This document shows, piece after piece, positions 1 through 9,501 of a stretch of 23,461 bases of DNA. The notes under the pieces are model-generated. The model did no database searches and was not told where the DNA came from. It saw only the letters and a program-made list of their open reading frames with translations. Position numbers and translations under genes: made by a program. Within the stretch, counting starts at the first letter, position 1, and the number at the start of each line of letters is the position of its first letter. Source of the DNA: Cerioporus squamosus (Eukaryota > Basidiomycota > Agaricomycetes > Polyporales > Polyporaceae); the NCBI GenBank assembly GCA_022592435.1, contig JABYQS010000423.1, positions 1 to 23,461 on the forward strand, written 5' to 3'.

Positions 1-876
1 AGCGAACATACGGTTCAGTGCGAACATGAGGGGATGGCGCAGCGGACTCCGACGTGCTCACCAGACATGCGTGACGCAGACGGTGTGTAGCGTATCGAAT
101 ATGCTGATTAATGCGCGATCAGCAGCGCTCCCAGGGGTCTCTCGAGGGTGCTGTTACGGACATCAACGCTGCTATCTGGAGGTTTGGTGAGTGTCCGGGT
201 GGCGGCGATATATCATAGGTTTCAGCGACCAGACGTACTATGGCCTTCAAGTCATATCCATCCTTCGGATATCGACGGAAATATTGATATGCTCCTTGGG
301 ATACTTGACCGTACAAGCTGAGAGTTGCATCAGCGTTTGTGCGCCCTGCAAGTATTCGCGAAGACCTGCACTGACATCAACGCTAGGCAGGCGCCCACGG
401 CTATTGCGACGGGCGAGGTAGTGGACGTGGCGCGACCATAGATGACTAGTGTGTGCTCCATGGTGGTGGGAAGAGGTCAGCCAAGGAACACAAGCTTGTA
501 CTTATCCAAGGGTACGCTGCGGACAGTGACATATCAGGGATTAGGTTCATTCGATAGACAGATGTGACTAGAAGTGGTGACGCCAGAAGCGATGTAGTAG
601 CCCACGCAAATGGGTAGTCGCGAGAAGCTGTCTCACGCCCACAGAGCTTGAGACGCAGCATACAGGACGTGAGATGCCCTCCATCTCGTACTATTGCTTG
701 TCTCGACGACATATCGACAGGTCCTAGCAGCATCAGCATTCCTCTGCGAAGCAATCAGCAAATTTGGAGCACAGCGTATGTATCGACTTACAATACGCCT
801 CATCTAGTCCTTCATCGCTTCCGCCCAAAAAGTCCGCACACCTTCCCAGTACTTCTCAGTGACTTCAGTTGACCTC
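1..876. other. Gene-poor left edge, no supported gene
   Basis: I see no convincing gene here. Open frames on both strands are shorter than about 105 codons, lack recognisable motifs and have no plausible splice-linked partners. Base composition is closer to AT/GC parity than the genic part of the window, which fits intergenic or decayed sequence. Confidence 0.5.
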
Positions 877-965
877 AATTATTTGACGCCCTTAGTTAAG
901 GTGGAAACCGTATAATTTGGGCCCTTAGTTAAGGGCGGCGTCTAATGGCCCAAATATTTCGTACG

Positions 966-1076
966 CAGGAAATAAGCCCAAAAGGCGACCTAAAAATGCA
1001 CACAAGAGGATTGAACCTGGGCCTAAAGAAAGCACACAAGACACCATCCAACTAGGCCACCAGGGCTTTCTATGCC
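966..1076 (-). repeat. tRNA-like head of the left SINE-like unit
   Basis: Read on the minus strand this is a tRNA-like module: A box TGGCCTAGTTGG at 1059-1048, about 30 nt of spacer, B box GGTTCAATCC at 1017-1008, then GTGCATTTTTAG. The A/B spacing is tRNA-like, but I could not fold a convincing acceptor stem, so I call it tRNA-derived and not a functional tRNA. Confidence 0.5.
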
Positions 1077-1114
1077 TGTCTTTACGAAAACATATATCCC
1101 ATCTGCCGTTCTGC

Positions 1115-1161
1115 GTACAATCATCTACGGCCGAACCCGGTTCGGCCGTAGATGATTGTAC
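1115..1161. repeat. Perfect 47-bp palindrome
   Basis: Two perfect 23-nt inverted arms (1115-1137 and 1139-1161) flank a single central C at 1138. The inner part reads CCGAACC-C-GGTTCGG. It lies in the spacer between the two outward-pointing tRNA-like units. It could extrude a cruciform or form a near-loopless RNA hairpin. Its origin is unknown: a foldback junction of the element or a recent duplication are both possible. Confidence 0.85.
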
Positions 1162-1401
1162 TTATTACTGAGGGTAAGTGTTCGATACATGGAAAGAGTA
1201 AGTAACTGTATATATCGCATTGACATCAAGACTGTCTATTTGGGCTGGAATAACGACATGCACAAGCACCTTATGTATGGAAAAATCGAACATAACAGTC
1301 AGTTGTAAACAGGATAAGATGATAGACAATGCGCATGTACTTAGCGGCTCGTTCAAGTGGCGGATTGCCATCGGGGACGTTGCGATTCAGTACACTCAAA
1401 T

Positions 1402-1510
1402 AGTCCTATGGCGCAGTGCGCAGTTGGACTAAGTGGTGAAAGTTCTTTATATGCTCATTTAATCGCTGGTTCAATTCCCTTCGGGTGCATTTTTAGCTCG
1501 CTTTTACGCT
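1402..1510 (+). repeat. tRNA-like head of the right SINE-like unit
   Basis: Plus-strand counterpart of the minus-strand module to its left: A-box-like TGGCGCAGTGCG at 1409-1420, B box GGTTCAATTCC at 1468-1478, followed by the shared GTGCATTTTTAG and a T-rich stretch. The two heads are diverged from each other in the A-to-B spacer, so they are not a simple recent duplication. Confidence 0.5.
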
Positions 1511-1657
1511 TCTCTCCACCTGACGAAATATTTGTTGAATATCTGTCACGTACGATCACAGGAGATCGACCAGATATTTGGCCGATTAGGCGCCTCCCTT
1601 AACTAAGGGCCCAAATGATTCGGCTTCCACCTTAACTAAGCGCGTCAAATTATTTAG

Positions 1658-2360
1658 GGTAGCTGATACTAATGCATCCTGAGTTGCTGTCGCTACAACG
1701 TCGCCATCCGTGTTGTTCTCCCTGGGGCAAGTTAACGTTGAGTATGTCGTGGAAGGGTTCATGGAGGAGGTGCGTTCAAGTTCATTCGTTGGGGAAACCC
1801 GCCTTTGTATGTAACCCCAAGCTGTCACCGCTTGTAACCTGTTTGCCGGATGTCTCCGATCAATGCATGATATTCACGGGCATGAACGGCGGGTGCACTG
1901 CTGCGAGACTCGAACATCATAAGAGCGGGAGGCCCTCTCCATGGAGTATCCGGCGAACATTGGCCTCCATGCTGGAGAAAATATGTGAAGCTGATTGACG
2001 TAAGTACTGAGTAGGAGAAGGAGGAGGAGGAGGAGGAGGAGGAGGAGGAGGAGGTCGACAGGCGAGTCAGCGGAAGCTGTGCCACGAACTAGGCGGCTAT
2101 CGGTGATATCTTTTACCGGTAGCTCTACGCGGTGGCTTCTGAATCATACTTTGAAGCGTTCAGTACTGTAACGCGATTCAATTCTGGGATGAAGTCAACC
2201 ACCAGTCCGGAATGTCAATGCGTCATCAGGAGGAGATGCAGCGGAGAAGCTATCAGTAGCTAGCTACAGGGACTCTATGTTACCGTCCTTCGAGCCCTCG
2301 TCCCCCTACCCTCACAAGTTGAACGCACACAGTCCGCCGCCGTCGGGATCAGCACAACCA
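1658..2360. other. Intergenic stretch, no supported gene
   Basis: Apart from the GGA microsatellite nothing here is convincing. Its right part is the presumed 3' flank and UTR of the minus-strand gene that ends at 2361. Confidence 0.45.
2020..2054. repeat. (GGA)n microsatellite
   Basis: About eleven tandem GGA triplets, uninterrupted from 2020 to 2054. An overlapping minus-strand open frame would read it as polyserine, but there is no other sign that the frame is coding. Confidence 0.9.
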
Positions 2361-4998
2361 TTAGTACAGCCCACGACGGCGCGACGCTACTGGAGATGAG
2401 TCAGGGTACGCGAACAAGTCGAGTGCGTCGTCCGACGACGGCTCCGCGCCGCGGACAGGACTGCTTTCTCGCTCGACCACGCTCGAGGCGCCTCGAGCTG
2501 CGTCGTCCCCTGAATCGGATGGCTCGTCATGTCGCTTGTCGTACGTGTGCGCCCGTCGTTTGCGCTTGAGGATCCCATCGGTGTGCACCACAGTCTTCTT
2601 CGAAGGGGCGGCCTCAGCACGCCGGGCTCGCTCCCGGGCCTTCTCCTCTCGCAGGGAGATAGCGTTCTTCTGTGAGTCCGCGATGAGAGTCGCGAAGTTC
2701 GAATGCCGTCGAGGAGGTGCGGACGCAGACGCAGGCGACTCAGGCACTGCAAAAACGACGCGCGCCGGGGCGGACGCACGGGGCTTGGGCTTCGCGCCGT
2801 TCTGATGAATCCGTCCAGCCCCGAACGAGATGGTGCTGCGCGGCACGTTCCCGAGGGTGGTCGCGAACTTGCGGATGCGCGTAGGGACAGGAGTGTCGTC
2901 CACAGTGCTATCGCCAGATATGAGAGGGTCGGTGCCGATGTCCTGGTAGTCCTCGCCGTCGGACGAGTTCTCCTTGTCCAACGAGGCAACAGGCCTGGAG
3001 AGCGGAGGCCTCTCGCTCCGGACGTTCGATGTGGAGTGAGACTGCCGGGTTGAAGGGAATATGCTGCCCTTAAACAACTTGTCGGACAACGTGTGGTGCG
3101 ATGCAGTGTCGACACGTCTGCGCTTGGCTGCCCGCTCGAGCTCCCTGTCCTTCCTGATCTTGGCCTGGGGAGGTGCGGGTGACTTGACGACCCACGACCC
3201 AACCATCTCCTCCCAGACCCACTCCTGGCTGGCGTCCGGCGGGCGCGAGGGATCGGTAGCGTTACCATAGCAGCGTCTCTCGGCATCTTCTGCGCGGTCC
3301 AACAGCTGCAGGCGGAGCTCATGTAGCGCCTTCTCTCCGAGCTGCAAAGAAGGAGGCAATGTGTGGGGAGGCGAAGAGATGAGGATCTCGACGTGCTCCA
3401 GCGCGCTGCGATATAGCGCGGCCTCGCAGCGCAAGAGACCCCTCGCGCGCAATGGGGTAGCGAGCGCATCGAAGTCACCGATCACTCCATGGCCTAGTGC
3501 GAGATCAACGGGCGGTGGGGTCGGCGTATGCTCACCGAGCTCCGACAATGGCATCCGGAACATCGTGAAGCTGGGTAGGGGAAGGATGCGGGAGACCAAA
3601 TCGTCCATCGTCTGGTTCCTGATGGTAGCTTCGCGAAGAAGTCGTTCCAGCACGCGGAGATCAGGCTGCACGGATGCAGTGGCTGCCAGAGGGGACGCCA
3701 AACAGTACGCGGCCAAGCAACAGAGGGCATCGGCGACGCAGGCTCCGGGGGACGCGGGCGGCCCTGCGAGGGTATGGAAACGAAACGGCTCGACCATGAC
3801 GAGGAAGTCAAGGCAAGCGGAGTAGTGCTCCAGACCATCTGTCGTAGGGCCCGAGCGGTATACAGCTTCGAGCATCACGGCGAGCCACTTCGCTAGTCGT
3901 TCCAAAGCGTCTTCGTGCACCTTGGAACGGGAGTGTTCCATCCCTCCTTTCGAGGCACCCTTCTGGGGCTTGTTACTCTGCCACAAAGATGTAGCGAGGC
4001 CGCTGACGAGGGGCACAAAGCAGCCGGCAAAGTCTTGTTGCGCGAGGTCGCGAGACAGTCGGACAACCGCTCTGGATGTCCATGCGTGCAGTTGTTCCGG
4101 GCATGGTTGAGACAGGGCGTCGATGAGGATGTGCGTAAATGTGCGATCGTTGACTACGGGTGCCACGGAAGCCGGAGTCGCCGAACCAGAACCCCCCACG
4201 GACGTCTCCCTGAGCGTGGTTAAGAAGTTCTTGTGCGCGGGGTGCGTGAGCGGGCAAGCGCGTGGCGAATCAGGCCGTGGAAGAATGGCAGTGGTAAAGA
4301 GGGCGTGGAGGATCATTTGCGCTTCCGAGAACAAGCCGTGGGCTATGCACACCTCGAGGAGAGCGTGGAGTAGAGTCGGATGATGGGGGCATGTGTCCAG
4401 GATGTAGGTGAGTGCGTGTGCGACCATTGTGTAACTGCATGGGTTATGGATCAGTAGCTGCTACGTGAGTAAGCAGACTGGTAGTGGCGTACTTCCGATA
4501 TTGGCTGGGCACTTGTTCGTACAACTCGTCCATGATTTGGCCGCGGTCTTCGTCTTGCCCGCCTTCAGCATTGGGGAGGTGTTCGAGTGACGCTGCCATC
4601 TCGACTTCAACGTGCTGGCCAACAACGCGGGCACAGATACCGGCCAATGGTAGGATCCGGCATGGCGTCTCCGACACTGGTTTCGGAGGGCCAAATGTGG
4701 ACTGAACGATGTTCTTGAACGCGTCGCGAACCTCGTAGATGCGTTTGGAGAGCTGCATGTTTTCAACAAGTGCGCGATCAAAGTGCAGTCTTGCCCCAAG
4801 TTTGTCCAGCGACTGCAGGATGGCGAGAGGAGGGGCGTCGTCCTGTTCTCCGAGTCGTGGGGCGTTACGCGAAGAGCTGCCATATGTTACGGCGACCTTC
4901 GGTCGAGGCGGGGCATGGGAGAGTGAGGTCAAAGAGGCGCATTTGCTACGCAGAGAGCGAAATTGGCGGTTGACCTTCGATGTGGTTAGCTCTGACAT
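2361..4998 (-). CDS. Unknown protein, 859 aa, two exons
   Basis: I do not recognise the family. Two long minus-strand frames join through a 58-nt GT-AG intron (4435-4492, acceptor TGCAG): exon 1 is 4493-4998 and exon 2 is 2361-4434. The splice keeps frame exactly and removes the stop codon that would otherwise end exon 1. I chose the ATG at 4996-4998 (MSELTTSKVNRQ); an upstream in-frame ATG at 5118 would add a poorly conserved-looking 40 residues. The N-terminal two thirds looks mostly helical, with Leu/Ala-rich segments, and could be a solenoid. A Trp-rich motif (EWVWEEMVGSWV) follows, then a basic KKRRR-type stretch and a long disordered Ser/Pro/Asp tail with an arginine-rich helix and the ending ASRRRGLY. 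It shares a 245-bp divergent promoter with MCM2. If the intron is not spliced there would be two separate frames. Confidence 0.65.
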
Positions 4999-5243
4999 GT
5001 CTCCGGGGAGCACAAGGTGGTGGTTAGACTGTAAGTTCGAGATCTGAGTAGTAATGATGAAAGAACTGGAACTAGCGCTCAGCCACAAACGCGCCAGGTG
5101 TCCGTATCCCGTGACCATGGGCGTCTACGCGGTTGTGGCAACTTGGAACTCCGCTCCTAATGGGCGCGACGCGTCGCGCAAATCGTGTCTCTTTCTTCCC
5201 TTGTTCTTCCCTACCATCATCTACCGTCGTTGAACGTTGAGAA
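4999..5243. promoter_or_regulatory. Divergent promoter of MCM2 and the unknown gene
   Basis: Only 245 bp separate the two start codons, so both promoters must lie here. A perfect 16-bp palindrome, GCGCGACGCGTCGCGC (5164-5179), contains the MluI cell-cycle box ACGCGT (5169-5174), the binding core of MBF in yeasts, which drives G1/S genes including replication factors. The site is about 65 bp upstream of the MCM2 ATG. No clear TATA box was seen. That this box is used in this fungus is inference. Confidence 0.55.
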
Positions 5244-8200
5244 ATGGCCGTGAGTAGCACTATTGCTGGAACTGTACCGTGCTGACGTTCTCTAGACTCC
5301 TCGAGGTGCGAAACGTCGCCGCTCTGTGACCCCTCCTCCGGGGTCGTCACCACCGGGACCATCACGCGTCGAGCGCGACGAAGACTCGTCTCTGCCACCT
5401 TCTTCACCCCCTGCGCCTTTTTCGGACACCGATGATAGTATGGATGAACGTGACGCCGTCAGGGATGTGAACGACAATCCTGACGAGGACGATGACGGAG
5501 AGGATCTTTTTGCCGAGGGATTGGAAGAGTACGTCTGCCAGTCTTTGCATTCTCCTCCTTGTTGTCTTCCTTCTACTCGCAACCCATGCCGGCTTTACAC
5601 TTGAGGATAAGATGGAGAGACGGAGCATATTTAGTACATGGGCATACTGCTTATGTGCGCGCAGCCAGCTCGTCGCGTGTTCCAGTATGACGCGCTCGTC
5701 CGATCCAAGAGGCTAAGTGTGTCTGGTCATACCCAGCATATCAATGTGTACCGCACCTCTTGGGCAGTCCGACTGGCCATATGCAATCTAGCGAATGGCA
5801 GGTTAAAGCTACGGCAATGGCATGATTCCCTTGTTTCCGACGTCGGGCTCACCTCTCCTTTTGGCTGTTTACTGATGGGGCACAATGCAGTGACTACGCC
5901 ACCAACGAGCTTCTCGATCGATACTCCGATCGTGACCTGGATGATGAGAACGACTTTGAAGAGATGTCCGCGGCTCAACGACGAGCTGCGGAGGCCAAGA
6001 TGGCTCGTCGTGATCGCCTCGAACGTGGCGGTAGACGTGGTGCTCGTGCCGCTGCACGAGGCATTATGCCCGACTTCCTGCAGAGTGACGATATGGAGGA
6101 GGATGGACCGGATGGCGGCCTCTTGTCCGGCATGAAGAGGCGCACTCGGCGACAATATGATGAGAGGAAAGACATGGATGACCTGCAAGGCATTGATGAC
6201 GTGAGTATTGCAGAGTTCTTCAAAATATACGGCACGCCAACGTACTTGTGTTCTCCAGGAGTTACCGCTGGAGCAACTCAGCGACATCAAAGCCAAGTCT
6301 ATAGCCGAATGGATCGCAAATGAGCGCGTTCGCAGGTCGATAGTTCGGCATTTCCGTCAGTTCCTCATGACGTACGTTGATGAACATGGGGCATCCGTCT
6401 ACGGACAGCGCATCCGTCAGCTCGGAGAAAGTGAGCTCGTATAATCGTGTTGGATAGCGCAAGTGACTGACAAGAACACCTAGATAACTCCGAATCTTTG
6501 GAGGTCTCGTACCTCCATCTCGCGGAGTCAAAGCCTATTCTTGCCTACTTCCTCACCAACTGCCCTACTGCCATGCTGACGATTTTCGACGAGGTTGCGC
6601 TCAGCGCAATCTTGCTCTACTATCCCGCCTATGAACGCATCCACTCTGAGGTGCATGTCCGGATCACTGACCTGCCACTGAGCTCTTCTCTGCGGGACCT
6701 TCGTCGATCACACCTGAACACGCTCGTCCGGGTATCTGGCGTTGTCACTCGTCGGACCGGGGTCTTCCCTCAGCTCAAATATGTCAAGTTTGACTGTCGT
6801 AAATGCGGTGCGGTGCTTGGTCCATTCTACCAAGACTCTACTAGAGAAGTCAAGATCAGCTATTGCCCGAACTGTGAGGGCAAAGGACCCTTTTCAGTCA
6901 ATTCGGAGCAGGTCAGTCGCAGCGTCATCGAACCATGCACAGTCAGCTGATGCCTCAATAGACGGTGTATCGTAACTACCAGAAGATGACACTGCAGGAA
7001 TCTCCAGGCTCTGTTCCTCCCGGTCGTCTTCCCCGTCATCGCGAAGTTGTGCTCCTATGGGATCTCATTGATAAGGCGAAACCGGGAGAGGAAATTGTGA
7101 GCAGTTCGCCCGTTCATCTGATAAGGATGCTCATTTCTATGCAGGAAATTACTGGTGTCTATCGCAACAATTTCGATGCAGCTCTCAACTCCAAGAACGG
7201 CTTCCCGGTCTTCTCCACCATCCTGGAAGCAAACCATGTTAACAAGAAGGAGGACCAATTCGCCGCGTTCCGTCTGACCGAGGATGACGAGAAGGAGATC
7301 CGTGCCCTGGCACGCGACGACAGGATCCGCAAACGCATTGTCAAGTCGATCGCGCCCTCGATCTATGGACACGAGGACATAAAGACGGCCATCGCTCTGT
7401 CTCTCTTCGGAGGCGTCCCTAAGGATGTCAACCGGAAGCATCGCATCCGCGGCGATATCAACGTCCTTCTGCTCGGAGATCCTGGTACTGCCAAGTCACA
7501 ATTTCTCAAGTACGTTGAGAAGACCGCGCATAGGTCTGTCTTCGCTACGGGCCAGGGTGCATCCGCCGTCGGTCTTACCGCGAGTGTGCGGAAAGATCCT
7601 ATTACACGCGAGTGGACGCTCGAAGGAGGGGCGCTCGTGCTCGCGGACAAGGGTACTTGCATGATCGACGAGTTCGACAAGATGAACGACGCCGACCGCA
7701 CGTCCATCCACGAGGCAATGGAACAGCAATCCATCTCCATCTCCAAGGCGGGTATCGTCACCACCCTCCAGGCTCGATGCGCTATCATCGCTGCTGCGAA
7801 CCCTATCCGTGGACGCTATAACCCTACGATCCCCTTCCAGCAGAACGTCGAACTCACTGAGCCAATATTGTCGCGTTTCGACGTCCTCTGCGTGGTGAAG
7901 GACACAGTAGATCCCGTCCAGGACGAACTGCTGGCCCGTTTCGTCGTCGGAAGCCATCTTCGCAGCCACCCGAGATTCGACGCCGCGAAGGATGAGATGA
8001 ACGTTGGCACCACTTTGGACGCTGATGTGAGTTTGCTGTCTTACTGTGTGATGATGCCAACTCAAACGGTACCTCCAGATCATCCCGCAAGAGCTCCTTC
8101 GCAAGTACATCATGTATGCGAAGGAGAAGGTGCGGCCAAAGCTATACGACATGGACCAGGAGAAGCTTTCTCGGCTCTTCGCAGATCTCCGCCGCGAATC

Positions 8201-9017
8201 CCTCGCCACGGGCTCGTACCCGATTACGGTCCGTCATCTGGAGAGCATGATCCGCATGGCGGAGGCGAGCGCGAAGATGGCGCTACGCGAGTACGTGCGC
8301 GCGGACGACATCGACCTCGCCATTTCTGTCGCGGTCGGGAGCTTCGTCAGTGCTCAGAAGATGTCGATCAAGAGAACGCTGGAGCGAGTGAGTCTTCCTT
8401 CCTTCTCGCCGCTCCCGTGTGTATCGGTTGGGGGAACTACACCCCAGTTGTCTTTGGAGACGTACATCCCGACCGCAGCAGTCTGCACTTATGCAGGGGA
8501 AGTACTGTGTCAACCACATACGTCACACGATTTCGGGACGTGGGCTATCATTGCATGCAGTTGACCGGGGGCAGGATGTCCGTCGCCATCAAGCGCGGAC
8601 CGGCCTCCATACGCTCACAATCGATGCATTTGTCGAACTACGTCTAGCGTGAACGTGTCATACTGACATGTTGTGGCGCAATAGGGCTTCCGCAAGTACC
8701 TCACGCAGGCACGCGACCACGAAGAGTTGCTTGCGTTCATTCTCGGGCAAATCGTTAAGGAGAAAGCGCGGTTCTACCAGCTGCAGAAGTACCAGCAGCC
8801 AGAGTCCATCACCGTCAGGTATCCGAGCTCGACGAGCGCGTAAGTTTCGAGTGTTCCATGCTCCGAGATGCTCGGATACTGATCTTCAGCATTTCAGGCC
8901 AAGGAACACGACATCTACGACACCTCTCCGTTCTTGCGCTCGAAGCTGTTCGCGGCAAATGGTTACAAGCTGAAGGACGGAGTGATTGAAAAAACTTTCA
9001 GGCGTGGGGACGAGTGA
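5244..9017 (+). CDS. mcm2: MCM2, replicative helicase subunit (C-terminal frameshift in this sequence)
   Basis: One of six subunits of the nuclear MCM2-7 helicase that licenses and unwinds origins. Exons: 5244-5249, 5296-5528, 5891-6200, 6259-6430, 6484-6911, 6962-7096, 7145-8026, 8079-8387, 8685-8839, 8898-9017; all junctions are GT-AG and keep frame until exon 9. The protein has about 916 codons, normal for MCM2. In order it shows an acidic Ser/Pro-rich N-terminus, a zinc finger (Cys about 345, 348, 368, 371), Walker A GDPGTAKS (about 539), Walker B with IDEFD (about 602) and the arginine finger SRFD (about 671). After ESITVR near 8819 the conserved [14 protein letters not shown] continues one base out of frame, so a G seems missing from GTCAGGTATCC. 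Read literally, the last 40 residues or so are replaced and the frame stops at 8973. Start: ATG plus one codon, then a 46-nt intron. Confidence 0.95.
5529..5890 (+). other. Unusually long MCM2 intron 2
   Basis: A 362-nt intron inferred because splicing GTACGT to the acceptor GCAG joins exons exactly ([13 protein letters not shown]). A branch-like TACTGAT lies shortly before the acceptor. Most other introns in this gene are 46-58 nt. No exon-like frame is needed inside it. Confidence 0.75.
8388..8684 (+). other. Long MCM2 intron 8
   Basis: A 297-nt intron (donor GTGAGT, branch-like TACTGAC, acceptor ATAG) joins TLER to GFRKYLTQA in frame. It is about six times longer than most MCM2 introns and carries no recognisable element. 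Confidence 0.75.
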
Positions 9018-9501
9018 CCGATCAATGGAAGCGTGGTCGTTTGTCAAGGGTTTGTTCTATCTGTCGCCGATCTCGTTGCACGACGCTATGGGCTTGTTGT
9101 TCTCGCATCTATACCTGCTGTGTCCTTGTGTGTTTTGTGGCAGACTGCATGTTGTACTGTAGAAGACAAGGTCGAGAGGAATATGCTTCCGCCCCGAGCG
9201 TCTCGGATTCCTAAAGCTGACATCATGGCCGGCAGTGCGGGACAATCAAGGGCGCCACCGCAGTGGACAGCCGAGCGTACGATTGTCGAGCTTTGTCGAC
9301 GTCGGAAACGAAGAGCCAGCGTCGGCTTGCGGGAACCGGATCCCAAGCGAACGCCGCTAAGGCCCTGAGGCAGAAGGTCTTTCCGATAAGAGCTCGGCCA
9401 CAACACGAGGCACGCGCCTTTTCAACCTCCTCCGCCAATTTCTCTCTCTTTCACGACCCACGACGACGTCGAGCTCAGCGACGACGGCGGCGACGACTGT
9501 C
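9018..9501 (+). promoter_or_regulatory. MCM2 3' flank and promoter region of the ABC transporter
   Basis: A 484-bp gap without a defensible gene. It must hold the MCM2 3'UTR and the transporter promoter. Pyrimidine-rich tracts around 9424-9460 precede the start codon, as is common near basidiomycete transcription starts. No clear TATA box. Confidence 0.4.

Larger units (their letters stand above)
877..1657. mobile_element. Inverted pair of tRNA-derived SINE-like units (or one long-TIR element)
   Basis: The left end (877 to about 965) and the reverse complement of the right end (about 1570-1657) match closely over some 85 nt, including the palindromic block CCCTTAGTTAAGGG (922-935; mirrored at 1596-1609) and a second partial block (889-901; mirrored at 1630-1640). 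Inside each arm lies a tRNA-like pol III promoter pointing outward. The left arm (minus) has an A box at 1048-1059 (TGGCCTAGTTGG) and a B box at 1008-1017 (GGTTCAATCC). The right arm (plus) has an A-box-like block at 1409-1420 and a B box at 1468-1478 (GGTTCAATTCC). Just past each B box both arms share GTGCATTTTTAG. The arrangement fits two tRNA-derived SINEs head to head, or a non-autonomous element with long inverted repeats. No open frame resembles a transposase or reverse transcriptase, and no clear target-site duplication was found. Confidence 0.6.

Noticed and set aside
1880..1960. tRNA-like B-box match on the minus strand (TTCGAGTCTCGC)
   Set aside because: No matching T-stem, acceptor stem or A box at tRNA spacing; probably chance.
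2387..3478. 363-codon minus-strand frame
   Set aside because: It is a shifted frame inside exon 2 of the unknown gene, rich in Arg/Ser/Pro as expected for an off-frame reading of GC-rich coding DNA.
6965..8647. 560-codon uninterrupted frame within MCM2
   Set aside because: It reads through true introns (7097-7144 and 8027-8078); after 8078 it leaves the MCM frame, so it is not the gene model.
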